Below, one piece after another: positions 15,587-23,896 of a stretch of DNA of 64,000 nucleotides. The notes beneath the pieces were generated by a model. It did no database searches. It was given only the letters and a program-made list of their open reading frames with translations, and had not been told where the DNA came from. The stretch covers positions 1 through 64,000 of the forward strand of contig JAZJXO010000017.1 of assembly GCA_040390855.1 (NCBI GenBank), in the 5' to 3' direction. Position 1 is the stretch's first letter, and every line of letters starts with the position of its first letter. The position numbers were made by a program, and so were the translations under genes. The DNA comes from Parvibaculum sp040390855. GTDB lineage: Bacteria > Pseudomonadota > Alphaproteobacteria > Parvibaculales > Parvibaculaceae.

Positions 15587-16378
15587 TTACCGGCCTTTGA
15601 AAATTGCTTTCCGCTTCTCCATGAACGCCGTCCGTCCCTCGGCATAGTCTTCGCTGTGAAAACACCGCTCGATCAACTGATCACAAAACGCCGCATTGAA
15701 GTTCTCCGCCGCCTTGCGCGTCTCGTCGACGATCTTCTTTGCGGTCATCACAGTCAGCGGCGCATTGTCCGCAATCGTCGCGCAGGTCGCGCGCACCTCC
15801 GCCTCCAGCGCCCCGCGCGCATAGACGCGGTTGATGAGACCCATAGCGAGAGCCTCGTCATGGCTGAAGCGCCGCGCCGTGAAGAAGATTTCCTTGGCAT
15901 AGGCAGGCCCCACCACATCGACAAGACGCCGCGTGCCCGACGCCGCATAGGCCAAGCCCAGTTTCGCCGCCGGAATGCCGAAGGTCGAACCCGCGCTGGC
16001 AAATCGCAGATCGCATGAAAGCGCAATGCCGAGGCCACCGCCGATGCAATAGCCGTCGATCATGGCGATGGTCGGCCGCTCGGCCCGCGCGATGGTCTCG
16101 AACGCGAGTGTGGTTGCGTCTTCATAGGTCACAACACTCGCCGGATCGCCGCGCTGCGCTTCGAACTGTGAAATATCCGCGCCCGCGACAAAGGCCTTGT
16201 CGTCCGCACCTTTCAGCACAATGGTTTTGATTTCGGGGTCCGCTTCAAAATCCGCAATGATCGACGGCACCGCCTGCCACATGTCGAGGCTCACGGCGTT
16301 GAGCCGTTCGGGATTGTTGAAAATCATCCAGCCGATTGCGCCATCTTTCCTGACGATCATGCGGGAGGTGAGGGACAT
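15587..16378 (-). CDS. Enoyl-CoA hydratase/isomerase family protein
   Basis: This 263-residue crotonase-fold protein has the oxyanion-hole segments KAFVAGADISQFE and IDGYCIGGGLGIALSCDLRFA. It also has PAAKLGLAYAASGTRRL and the C-terminal RTAFMEKRKAIFKGR tail. The family hydrates or isomerises enoyl-CoA esters in beta-oxidation and related routes. The first catalytic Glu position is occupied by Ala/Ser context (PAAKLGLA), so chemistry other than simple hydration is possible. It heads a two-gene unit with the SDR at 14710. Confidence 0.87.
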   Translation of the reverse strand: MSLTSRMIVRKDGAIGWMIFNNPERLNAVSLDMWQAVPSIIADFEADPEIKTIVLKGADDKAFVAGADISQFEAQRGDPASVVTYEDATTLAFETIARAERPTIAMIDGYCIGGGLGIALSCDLRFASAGSTFGIPAAKLGLAYAASGTRRLVDVVGPAYAKEIFFTARRFSHDEALAMGLINRVYARGALEAEVRATCATIADNAPLTVMTAKKIVDETRKAAENFNAAFCDQLIERCFHSEDYAEGRTAFMEKRKAIFKGR

Positions 16379-16479
16379 GGGTGTGCTCCATCAGCGGGGG
16401 ACTCAGACGGGGCGCATTGTGCCTGCCTAAACTACAAGTGTCACCCCGCACAAAGCCGGAGTGTCGGCATCATGTGTCG

Positions 16480-18018
16480 TCAAACCGGCGCCACACATTC
16501 CAGCTTCGGATTGTGCACTTGCGGCAGCGCGTCCTTCAAATCCGCCAGCAGGTCAGACTTCAACGCAGCGTAAGCCGGATCGTTCCAGAGGTTGTGCCAT
16601 TGCTGCGGATCGTTCCTGTGGTCGTAAAGCTCGCCTTCCGTCCCGTTATAGATCGTACCATTGAGATAGGACGTGATTGTGTAACCGTCGCGATAGATCG
16701 TGCGCAGACCCACGGTCGTCCCGTCAATATGGGTGCAGTCCCATTCGGTGAACACGCGCTCGCGGCCCTGTCGGTCGCCTTCCGTATCCGTCTTCGGCAT
16801 GGGCTTGCCCTGCATCCAGTCAGGCACCGGCAGGCCTGCAATCGCGCAGAAGGTCGGCGCGAGATCGACTTGCCCCACCGGCGCTTTCACCGACGCGGGC
16901 GCAACCTTTGCCGATTTCGCCGGACACCAGATCATGGGCAGGCGCATCAGCGCATCGACGTGATAGGGGCCTTTGAAGAGCAATCCGAACTCGCCCTGAA
17001 ATTCGCCGTGGTCGGTGGTGAACACCACGTCCACATCATCGCCCCAGCCGCGCCGCTCGATCTCGGCCATGACCTTGGCAATGGCCTCGTCGATCAATTC
17101 GTTTTCGACATGCGTATAGGCGTTGATCTCCTGCACCTGATCAGCCGTCATATCGCAGGCGCGGAATTTCGGCGGCGCTTCGTAATTTGTCACGCGTGTG
17201 CCGTTGTACCATTCCATCCAGTGCCGCGGCTTGTCGGCAAGGATCGCTTCGATCTTCTCCTTCGAGCCGGGATAGAATTCCGGCAGCGGCGTCTCGCGCC
17301 AGGGGTGACGCCCCAGCTCGCTCGACGGCGGGTCCCATGGATGATGCGGATCGGGAAAGCTCATCCAGCAGAACCAGTCTTCGTCCGTAGAAAGAGTTTT
17401 CAGCCAGTCGATCGTGCGGTCGGCCACCCAGTCGGTGTGATAAAGCTCGCGCGCGATGGGATTGAAATGCAACTGGCAGCCGCCCGTCTCGCCGCCGCCC
17501 TTGGCGTTGACATTGAACGTCTCGTCGAGATTCTGATAGAACATCTCAAGCGCGCGCGGCTCTTTCGATTTCACCCAGTCGCTGTAATGCAGGATCATCG
17601 GCGTGTGCGTGGCAAGCTCCATATAGTCGAAGCCGCGATGCGGCCCGTGCTCGTGCTTGCGCGACATCTGTGTTTCATAGAATTGCTGCTTGAAATCCAT
17701 GAACGGCTCGAAATGCGCTTTGCCGATCAGGGCCGTGCGATAACCGCCTTCATCATGCAGATAGCGCGCGACGGAAGGCGCATCGACGGGTAGCGGCACG
17801 CCGTTCATCCAGACGCCATGCGTGGACACATATTGCCCCGTCACCATGGTCGAGCGGGCCGGCATACAGACAACATTCTGGTTGTGCGCGCGGGTATAGT
17901 TGATGCCGCGCGCGGCCAGCGCGTCGATGGCGGGCGTCGCCGCCACCTTGCCGCCATTCGCGCCGATGGCGTCAAAGCGCATCTGATCGGTGGTGATGAA
18001 AAGGATCTTGCGGCCCAT
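16480..18018 (-). CDS. Sulfatase (arylsulfatase/choline-sulfatase-like)
   Basis: The 512-residue enzyme belongs to the alkaline phosphatase superfamily. The metal-binding start LFITTDQMRFD (Asp11), the sulfatase signature VCMPARSTMVTGQ with the formylglycine-forming Cys51, GKAHFEP, and VVFTTDHGEFQGEFGLLFKG (Asp/His metal ligands) are all present. It hydrolyses sulfate esters after conversion of Cys51 to formylglycine by a maturase encoded elsewhere. There is no signal peptide, so it is cytoplasmic. The substrate is not evident and no sulfate transporter is adjacent. Confidence 0.9.
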   Translation of the reverse strand: MGRKILFITTDQMRFDAIGANGGKVAATPAIDALAARGINYTRAHNQNVVCMPARSTMVTGQYVSTHGVWMNGVPLPVDAPSVARYLHDEGGYRTALIGKAHFEPFMDFKQQFYETQMSRKHEHGPHRGFDYMELATHTPMILHYSDWVKSKEPRALEMFYQNLDETFNVNAKGGGETGGCQLHFNPIARELYHTDWVADRTIDWLKTLSTDEDWFCWMSFPDPHHPWDPPSSELGRHPWRETPLPEFYPGSKEKIEAILADKPRHWMEWYNGTRVTNYEAPPKFRACDMTADQVQEINAYTHVENELIDEAIAKVMAEIERRGWGDDVDVVFTTDHGEFQGEFGLLFKGPYHVDALMRLPMIWCPAKSAKVAPASVKAPVGQVDLAPTFCAIAGLPVPDWMQGKPMPKTDTEGDRQGRERVFTEWDCTHIDGTTVGLRTIYRDGYTITSYLNGTIYNGTEGELYDHRNDPQQWHNLWNDPAYAALKSDLLADLKDALPQVHNPKLECVAPV

Positions 18019-18127
18019 TTTTTAGCCCTCCCGCCGTTTAATGATTTCCATTAAATTAGCGGGGAAAACGGCGCAAAGCAAGTGTGGCGTGACGAGGGGA
18101 GGCGAGCAAGGGGGCGTTCTATAAAGT

Positions 18128-18159
18128 CGTCATCACCAGACTTGATCCGGTGATCCACG
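18128..18159. repeat. REP-like palindrome, unit 1
   Basis: ATCACC (18132-18137) and GGTGAT (18149-18154) flank AGACTTGATCC. The ACTTGATC core and the following CCA match the other units nearby and the common alphaproteobacterial intergenic palindrome type. Confidence 0.6.
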
Positions 18160-18170
18160 TCTTTCTTCAA

Positions 18171-18221
18171 ACCCTCTCCCCCCTCCTTGCTGTTCGCGCC
18201 TACGCGCGAGTGGGAGAGGGT
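18171..18221. repeat. Long inverted repeat, possible terminator
   Basis: ACCCTCTCCC (18171-18180) and GGGAGAGGGT (18212-18221) are perfect inverted arms around an inner CGCG-rich palindrome (CGCGCCTACGCGCG). There is no convincing T-tract, so I treat it as a dispersed repeat rather than a terminator. Confidence 0.6.
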
Positions 18222-18270
18222 AGGGTGAGGGTCTTTTATGGCGCGCAGCCAGCTAACAATACCTCCGTCT

Positions 18271-18342
18271 TGGCCCGACTTGATCGGGCCATCCAACTTT
18301 CTTCGATGTGGCAAAGATGGATGCCCCGGTCAAGCCGGGGCA
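18271..18342. repeat. Pair of REP-like palindromes in inverted orientation (BIME-like)
   Basis: TGGCCCGACTTGATCGGGCC (from 18271) and TGCCCCGGTCAAGCCGGGGC (from 18322) are each near-perfect hairpins. Both are followed outward or inward by the same ATCCAxCTTT motif on opposite strands, so the pair can fold into one large cruciform. This mirrors BIME organisation in other bacteria. Confidence 0.7.
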
Positions 18343-18392
18343 AAACGAAAGAGGGGGATTGATGTGTGTGAAACAGCGAAGCGTGAGTCCCC

Positions 18393-18581
18393 TCAAACGC
18401 TCAAATCAACCGCATTGCCCATGCCCTGATGCGCCGCCGCCTTCACCTGCTGAACAGCAGCCGACAGCATATCGACAACAGCCTGATCTTGGCTGTGACT
18501 CGCCTTCAGCATCGCCGTGGACATAGCAATCTGCGTCTGGCTCTGCGAAGCAGCAACGGCAGCAGTGGCGAGATCGGACAT
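18393..18581 (-). CDS. YjfB-like putative motility protein
   Basis: The 62-residue protein (SDLATAAVAASQSQTQIAMS, then AMLKASHSQDQAVVDML) matches the short helical YjfB/putative motility family. The family is widespread next to or away from flagellar genes and its function is unknown. The composition is rich in Ala, Ser and Gln and lacks any membrane segment. A weak CGGAAACC lies before the start. No flagellar gene is in the window. Confidence 0.75.
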   Translation of the reverse strand: MSDLATAAVAASQSQTQIAMSTAMLKASHSQDQAVVDMLSAAVQQVKAAAHQGMGNAVDLSV

Positions 18582-18688
18582 GGGGGTTTCCGGCGTGAAG
18601 GACAGAGGCGGGGAGTATGGAGCGGAGAGGGTTTAGGGAAGGTTAGTGCTGGCAAGGTTGTGCGTTGGCAAATTGATAGCTTTGAGGA

Positions 18689-19207
18689 TTATTCCTTTTC
18701 CAAGTTGTATGGATGCCACTGATTGTTTTTATCTTTTTTAAGTACCGCTATCTCCGCGTCTTCGTAGCGACTATATGGAGGACGGTCGTCATTTCCTCCC
18801 AACCAAGTGTTCTCATCTTTGGTGACGACAACCATTGGCCACTTTTTTAAATGATTTTTAATTTGGTCGGGATTGAAATTTTTGTTCGCTATTATCCATT
18901 CCCATGATTTTTTAATTTGGAAGGGGTGTTCGTTAGTTACTAGCTTTTTCCATTTTTGAGATCCTTCCTTATTGCCAAATTCAGCAACTAGTTCTGAGAG
19001 CAATTCATGCGCGTCCCTACTTCTGAAAGGGCAGGAAAACCAAAGTTCGTATGATTTTTGATCTCTTCCAACGGTATAATAGTTTGATATTGAGCGGAGC
19101 GCGTAGTTCACAGCGTTGTCGTATGGTGGATTTTTTGCTTTAGCTTCATTAAGCAAGAAAACTACACGTCGTGTGATTATTTGATCTATCGCGTCGTCAA
19201 CGTCCAT
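18689..19207 (-). CDS. Hypothetical protein, AT-rich
   Basis: Starting at ATG 19207 (MDVDDAIDQIITRRVV), the gene encodes 172 residues with no signal or membrane segment. It is rich in Asn, Lys and Trp (KWKKLVTNEHPFQIKKSWEWII, DRPPYSRYEDAEIAVLKKDKNNQW). The ATG overlaps the last 11 nt of the upstream alpha/beta hydrolase. Its base composition is far more AT-rich than every neighbour, which suggests recent acquisition. I recognise no family; the alternating charged/aromatic make-up could suit a phage- or toxin-immunity-type protein but nothing specific supports that. Confidence 0.6.
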   Translation of the reverse strand: MDVDDAIDQIITRRVVFLLNEAKAKNPPYDNAVNYALRSISNYYTVGRDQKSYELWFSCPFRSRDAHELLSELVAEFGNKEGSQKWKKLVTNEHPFQIKKSWEWIIANKNFNPDQIKNHLKKWPMVVVTKDENTWLGGNDDRPPYSRYEDAEIAVLKKDKNNQWHPYNLEKE

Positions 19208-20003
19208 CCAAAAACCCCACCATCTCCGTAAACGCCGTCCGGTCCTGCACGATAAACATATGCCCGCCCTCGAACATCCTGAGCGTCGCATTCGGCAGGC
19301 GCGTCATCATCTTTTCCTGCGTCTCGGGCAAAGCCTGACCGTCATACTTCCCGCCGCAGACCAAAGTCGGGCAGGTGATCTGCGATAGCCGGTCCCAGCA
19401 GTCGTGCCCCGCGCGCGCCTCAAGCTGCCTGCGCAAGCCCATCGCGTGGCCCGCTTCGTCCTTGTAAGGATCATTCGCCGCATAAGCGACAAACTGTTCG
19501 TACATCTCCGCGTTCGCCGCGATCCAGTCCGGTGTGCGCCGTGTGTCCATGATCGGGATCATGTGTTTGGCCCGCGCCACCGGCTCCATGTCCTGCACCT
19601 CGTGCAGCGGATAGGATGCGCCGCCTGCGCCGCCGGGCGACGTGCAGGCGAGGATCAGCCGGTCCACCATCTGGGGATGCCGCAGCACGAGTTCCTGCGC
19701 GACCATCCCGCCGAACGAGACGCCGCAGATATGCGCCTTTGTCCAGCCCATCACCGCCATCAGCCCCGCCGCGTCGTCGGCATAATCGGCCATCGTGTAG
19801 GGCCGGTCCGGTTTTGAGGTCTGGCCGAGCCCGCGCTGATCGTAGGCCAGCGTGTCGAAATGTTTGGGGAAGGGTCCGTCCAGCGCATTGGGTTTGGTGC
19901 GCAGGTCGCCGCCGGTTCCGGAAATGAAGAGAAGCGGCGTGCCCCCGTCCGGCCCTTTGCGCTCATAGTAAAAGGTCAGGTCGCCCACTTTGGTGGTCGG
20001 CAT
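19197..20003 (-). CDS. Alpha/beta fold hydrolase
   Basis: The 268-residue hydrolase resembles 3-oxoadipate enol-lactonase and haloperoxidase-like members. It shows LLFISGTGGDLRTKP (oxyanion hole), DQRGLGQTSKPDRPY, the nucleophile GVSFGG (Ser at about residue 95), CGGKYDGQALPE (acid) and FEGGHMFIVQD (catalytic His). The substrate is unknown. It is followed by an overlapping AT-rich gene on the same strand. No pathway partner is adjacent. Confidence 0.88.
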   Translation of the reverse strand: MPTTKVGDLTFYYERKGPDGGTPLLFISGTGGDLRTKPNALDGPFPKHFDTLAYDQRGLGQTSKPDRPYTMADYADDAAGLMAVMGWTKAHICGVSFGGMVAQELVLRHPQMVDRLILACTSPGGAGGASYPLHEVQDMEPVARAKHMIPIMDTRRTPDWIAANAEMYEQFVAYAANDPYKDEAGHAMGLRRQLEARAGHDCWDRLSQITCPTLVCGGKYDGQALPETQEKMMTRLPNATLRMFEGGHMFIVQDRTAFTEMVGFLDGR

Positions 20004-20208
20004 CGTCGCGCGCTCCCGGGTTTCGAATCTCTTGTAATTGGCTTTGCCCCGACCATATCACCAGAGGCGGGGCGGCAAAGACGGTGTTGTTGCGAGGTGT
20101 TCGCAAGATAAGCCCGTCATTTGTTGTACACCTCGCCCGTGTTAGACTAAAACCAAGCGTGCTTCGGGCCTTGTGGTGTCCGGAGCCAGGAGTTCACGGG
20201 AGTCACGC

Positions 20209-21048
20209 ATGTCAAAGCCCATTGAGCGCAATCGTTCGTCGGAAGCCCTTTCCGTCTGCGATCCCGTGTGGGACCGGTTGCGTGGCGAGACGGAAGACAT
20301 GGCGCGCAACGAGCCTGCGCTCGCCGCCTTTTTCCATGTGACCGTGCTCCATCACAAGACGTTCCACTCCTCGCTCTCCTATCAGCTTGCCCAGAAGGTC
20401 GGCAATTCGGAAGTGCGCGCGATGCAGTTGCGCGAATTGTTCGACGAGGCGTTGTCGAGCGATCCTTCGATTGCCGAGGCCGCGCGCGCCGACATCGTTG
20501 CTTATTTCGAGCGCGATCCGGCCTGCAACACCTATGCGCAGCCCCTGCTGTTTTTCAAAGGCTATGCGGCCTTGCAGCTTTATCGCGTCGCCCATTGGCT
20601 CTGGACCAACGGTCGCCGCCCGATGGCGCTTTATCTCCAGAGCCGCGTGTCGGAATTGTTCTCGGTCGATATTCATCCCGCGGCCCGCATCGGCAAGGGC
20701 GTGTTCATCGACCATGCCAATGGCATCGTGATCGGCGAAACGGCTGTGGTCGAAGACGATGTGTCGATGCTGCATGGCGTGACGCTTGGCGGCACGGGCA
20801 AGGAAATCGGCGACCGTCACCCCAAGATCCGTCGCGGCGTGTTGATCAGCGTCGGTGCGAAAGTGCTCGGCAATATCGAGGTCGGTGAATATAGCCGCAT
20901 CGGTGCCGGCAGCGTGGTGTTGCAGTCGATCCCGCCGCATTGCACAGCGGTCGGTGTGCCGGCCAAACTCGTCGGTTGCGCCGGTTGCGACAAGCCGAGT
21001 CACGAGATGGACCACATCATCAACGAAACGACACCAAGCGCGATTTGA
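20209..21048 (+). CDS. cysE: Serine O-acetyltransferase
   Basis: The 279-residue enzyme makes O-acetylserine from serine and acetyl-CoA, the first step of cysteine synthesis. An N-terminal helical domain (DPVWDRLRGETEDMARNEPALAAFF) is followed by the left-handed beta-helix: DIHPAARIGKGVFIDHANGIVIGETAVVEDDV, GVTLGGTGKEIGDRHPKI and VGAKVLGNIEVG. The active-site His lie in IDHA and DRHPKI. The ATG at 20209 (MSKPIERN) is preferred to one 12 codons upstream. It is monocistronic; no cysK is adjacent. Confidence 0.93.
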   Translation: MSKPIERNRSSEALSVCDPVWDRLRGETEDMARNEPALAAFFHVTVLHHKTFHSSLSYQLAQKVGNSEVRAMQLRELFDEALSSDPSIAEAARADIVAYFERDPACNTYAQPLLFFKGYAALQLYRVAHWLWTNGRRPMALYLQSRVSELFSVDIHPAARIGKGVFIDHANGIVIGETAVVEDDVSMLHGVTLGGTGKEIGDRHPKIRRGVLISVGAKVLGNIEVGEYSRIGAGSVVLQSIPPHCTAVGVPAKLVGCAGCDKPSHEMDHIINETTPSAI

Positions 21049-21104
21049 TTTTTTCTTTCCAAACCTCCCCGTGAGGATTGCTCTGCGGGCGTGTGGTCGG
21101 GAGG

Positions 21105-22382
21105 TTAAGGCAGCCGATCCTTCAGCGTGTACCACAACACGCCCAGCATCAGCCCGGGATAGCGCAGCAATGTTCCGCCCGGAAAATTCGGGATTTTTAT
21201 TTCGCTCAGGCAGTCAAACCGTTCCGCCTGTCCGCTCACCGCTTCGGCCATCAACTTGCCTGCCAGCGTTGCGATGTTGATGCCTTGTCCTGAAAAGCCC
21301 TGTGCATAAAACACATTCGGTGCCAGCCGTCCGAAATCCGGAATGCGCGGCATGGTGATCGCCAGTGTTCCGCCCCAGGCATAGTCGATCTTCACGTCGG
21401 CAAGCTGCGGAAAAACCCGCAACATCGGCTTGCGCACGAAGGCTGCGATGTCATCTGGAAAATGCGCCGAGTAATTTTCGCCGCCGCCAAACAGCAGCCG
21501 ACTGTCCGCTGACAGGCGGTAATAGTCGATGACGAATTTTGTGTCCTGCACGCCGACATCATCGCGGATCAGGGCGCGTGCCGCCGCTTCGCCCAGAGGT
21601 TGCGTGGCGATGATGAAATTATTGACCGGCATGATGCGGCCTGCGATGCGCGGTTCCAGTTTTTGCAAATAGCCGTTGCAGGCCATGATGACGAAACGCG
21701 CTGTGACCGAGCCTTTGTCGGTATGCACTTTCGCCGGATCGGTGTAGTCGATTTTTGTGACGCGGGTGTTCTCGTAAATCCGCACACCTTTGGTTTTCGA
21801 TGCCGTGGCAAGGCCGAGTGCGTAGTTCAGCGGATGGAGATGCGCCGCCCCCTTGTCGAGCAAGCCGCCGAAATAGCGTTGTGTCGCAACCATCTCGTGC
21901 ATTTCGGCGGGCGGCACAAAGCGGAGGTCTTTATAGCCATATTCCTTGGCCATGTGTTCGGCTTCGCTCTCCAGCCATGCGGTTTCGTTGCGTTTCCACG
22001 CTGCGTGAAGGACGCCGGGCTTGAGGTCGCAGTCGATATGATGTTTGGCGATGAGGTCTTTCACTGTAGCCACGCTGTCTTCGGCGAGGTCCCAGAGCCG
22101 GTGCGCCCAGTCGCGTCCCAGTTTTTCTTCCAGTGTGCGCTGGTCCTGGCGGTGGCCGGTGCCGAGCTGTCCGCCGTTGCGGCCCGATGCGCCGAAGCCC
22201 GCTGTTTCAGCTTCAAGCAGCGTCACGGCATAGCCGCGCTCGGCCAGATGCAGCGCGGCAGAGAGACCGGAATAGCCCGCTCCTATAACGCAGACATCGG
22301 TCGTCTCGTCTCCTGCGAGCGGCGCGAGAGGCGGCCATGCATTTGCAGTTGCGGTGTAGTAGGAGGCGGGGTGTCCGCTCAT
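21105..22382 (-). CDS. FAD-dependent oxidoreductase (DAO family, gamma-glutamylputrescine-oxidase-like)
   Basis: This 425-residue protein of the D-amino-acid-oxidase superfamily contains the FAD motif VCVIGAGYSGLSAALHLAERG and the ATG-ox motif FGASGRNGGQLGTG. It also has YYRLSADSRLLFGGGENYSA and AQGFSGQGINIATLAGKLMAEAV. The closest functional analogue is PuuB, which oxidises gamma-glutamylputrescine, but related enzymes act on other secondary amines. AGAGGACAC precedes ATG 22382; the longer frame upstream overlaps the monooxygenase-like gene. The two form an operon with a 14-nt gap. Confidence 0.88.
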   Translation of the reverse strand: MSGHPASYYTATANAWPPLAPLAGDETTDVCVIGAGYSGLSAALHLAERGYAVTLLEAETAGFGASGRNGGQLGTGHRQDQRTLEEKLGRDWAHRLWDLAEDSVATVKDLIAKHHIDCDLKPGVLHAAWKRNETAWLESEAEHMAKEYGYKDLRFVPPAEMHEMVATQRYFGGLLDKGAAHLHPLNYALGLATASKTKGVRIYENTRVTKIDYTDPAKVHTDKGSVTARFVIMACNGYLQKLEPRIAGRIMPVNNFIIATQPLGEAAARALIRDDVGVQDTKFVIDYYRLSADSRLLFGGGENYSAHFPDDIAAFVRKPMLRVFPQLADVKIDYAWGGTLAITMPRIPDFGRLAPNVFYAQGFSGQGINIATLAGKLMAEAVSGQAERFDCLSEIKIPNFPGGTLLRYPGLMLGVLWYTLKDRLP

Positions 22383-22396
22383 GTGTCCTCTGCGGT

Positions 22397-22684
22397 TTAG
22401 CGCTCGATGCCGAATGTCGTTTCGCTGCGGCCGTCGGCGTGCACATCGGAGAGGTCCATGCAGGCTTCCCAGGGCGCACTGTCGCGCGTGTCTTCCAGTG
22501 TTTGCGCATCGTCCCATTCGCTGTAAAAGGCGACGGATTTGCCGTCCGTGGCGGTGAGGATGCGCGACGAGATAAAGCCCTTGGGCGCTTTGCGGTCGAG
22601 TTCGCGTTCCGAATAGCCGCGCAGTTGCGAGATGATTTCGTCGGGCGTCGACGTTCTGAACTGGATGAGATGGGCGACAGGCAT
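22397..22684 (-). CDS. Small ABM-like (dimeric alpha-beta barrel) protein
   Basis: The 95-residue protein (MPVAHLIQFRTSTPDEI, GFISSRILTATDGKSVAFYSEWDDAQTLE) fits the antibiotic-biosynthesis-monooxygenase type ferredoxin-like barrel: two strands, a helix, and the conserved late Trp in YSEWDD. Members include small monooxygenases, haem-degrading enzymes and proteins of unknown role. It precedes the FAD oxidoreductase in one operon. The exact reaction is not inferable. Confidence 0.7.
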   Translation of the reverse strand: MPVAHLIQFRTSTPDEIISQLRGYSERELDRKAPKGFISSRILTATDGKSVAFYSEWDDAQTLEDTRDSAPWEACMDLSDVHADGRSETTFGIER

Positions 22685-22834
22685 AAAGGCTTCCGTGAAT
22701 TTAGGGTGATGCAAAATATAGCATGGAAAGCCTATAGCATGAGGCCGTGAGCTTGGCTAAACGCACCATTATCGTTTGCACAATCGCGGCAATCGGCCAC
22801 AATGCTTCAAAACAAAATCAGGGAGTCGGAGACG

Positions 22835-23638
22835 ATGGGACGCGTATCGGGAAAAGTGGCGATTGTGACGGGTGCGGCCAAGGGCATCGGGGCGGCATCG
22901 GCCAAGGCGCTTGCGCGCGAAGGCGCGAAAGTCATTTGCAGCGATTTTGATGAAGCGGGTGGCGAGGCTCTCGCCGCCGAAATCCAGCACGCGGGCGGCG
23001 AGGCGGTTTTTGTCGCGCATGACGTGACCGATGAAGCCCAGTGGGAAAATGTTGTGGCGGTTGCCGAAAAGCGTTTCGGCGGGCTGCATATCGTCGTCAA
23101 CAATGCAGGCATCGCGCCTTCCGGTGGACCGGTTGAAGATCTGACACTTGAAGGCTGGCGACACACGCTTGCGGTTGATCTCGACAGCGTGTTTCTCGGT
23201 TGCAAACACGCGATCCGCACGATCAAGAAGACCACAGCCAAAGGTGCCAAAGGCTCGATCATCAATATCTCGTCGATCATGGGTCTCATCGGCTGGCCGA
23301 ACTCGGCGGATTATAATGCGGCCAAGGGCGGCGTGCGGTTGCTGACGAAATGCGCGGCGCTCGAATGTACGCAAGCCGGTTATGACATCCGCGTCAATTC
23401 CGTTCATCCGGGCTATATCGACACGCCGCTGGTGCGCAACGCGATTGCGGGCAATGTCGGCGCGGAAGGCGGCATCGGGCCCAATGAGCGCATGGCGATG
23501 CTGGTCTCGTTGCATCCCATCGGACGGCTCGGCGTGGCCGACGAGATTGCCAATATGGTGCTGTTTCTCGCGTCGGATGAAAGCTCGTTTGTCACGGGTG
23601 CTGAAATGGTCGTGGACGGCGGCTATACCGCGCGTTAA
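22835..23638 (+). CDS. SDR family oxidoreductase (hydroxysteroid/cyclohexanol-dehydrogenase-like)
   Basis: This 267-residue classical SDR has VTGAAKGIGAASAKAL, the acidic turn CSDFDEAGG (NAD-preferring), VVNNAGIAP, the catalytic NISSIMG Ser and YNAAKGG (Tyr-x3-Lys). FVTGAEMVVDGGYTAR closes the protein. The wording recalls 3-alpha/20-beta-hydroxysteroid and cyclohexanol dehydrogenases of alphaproteobacteria. The start at 22835 (MGRVSGK) lies after GGGAGTCGGAGACG. DUF3126 follows 45 nt downstream. Confidence 0.88.
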   Translation: MGRVSGKVAIVTGAAKGIGAASAKALAREGAKVICSDFDEAGGEALAAEIQHAGGEAVFVAHDVTDEAQWENVVAVAEKRFGGLHIVVNNAGIAPSGGPVEDLTLEGWRHTLAVDLDSVFLGCKHAIRTIKKTTAKGAKGSIINISSIMGLIGWPNSADYNAAKGGVRLLTKCAALECTQAGYDIRVNSVHPGYIDTPLVRNAIAGNVGAEGGIGPNERMAMLVSLHPIGRLGVADEIANMVLFLASDESSFVTGAEMVVDGGYTAR

Positions 23639-23683
23639 AACCCCCGCAACGGCATCATCATTTCCGGCATTTGGAGAGCGACA

Positions 23684-23896
23684 TTGGACAAGAACGAAAT
23701 CAGACGCGTCGAGGCTTATCTGCGTGAGACATTTCGTTTGCCCCAGATCAAACTCCACACGCGTCCCAACAAGGATGACAGTGTCGAAGTGAATATCGGT
23801 GACGAGTTTATCGGTGTGATCTTCAAAGACGAGGAAGACGGCGAAGTCTCCTACGCCTTCCAGATGGCGATCCTCGATATTGATTTGCCCGATTAA
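23684..23896 (+). CDS. DUF3126 family protein
   Basis: The 70-residue protein (DKNEIRRVEAYLRETFRLPQIKLHTRPNKDDSVEVNIGDEFIGVIFKDEEDGEVSY, shown here only as its key stretch) matches DUF3126, a small acidic protein almost confined to alphaproteobacteria. It starts with TTG at 23684, preceded by GGAGAG at the proper distance; no ATG exists in frame nearby. Its stop codon overlaps the stop of the convergent membrane protein in the palindrome TTAA. The function is unknown. Confidence 0.85.
   Translation: MDKNEIRRVEAYLRETFRLPQIKLHTRPNKDDSVEVNIGDEFIGVIFKDEEDGEVSYAFQMAILDIDLPD

Larger units (their letters stand above)
18019..18392. other. Intergenic repeat region
   Basis: No gene is supported in this 374-nt interval. 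It contains three REP-like palindromes (18128-18159, 18271-18291, 18322-18342) and a long inverted repeat with ACCCTCTCCC / GGGAGAGGGT arms (18171-18221). Confidence 0.8.

Noticed and set aside
16381..17793. 470-codon plus-strand open frame opposite the sulfatase
   Set aside because: The sulfatase has clear catalytic motifs; the antisense frame has none.
20212..21135. 307-codon minus-strand open frame opposite cysE
   Set aside because: cysE motifs are unmistakable, and the antisense frame is rich in His and Arg as expected from reverse reading of GC-rich codons.
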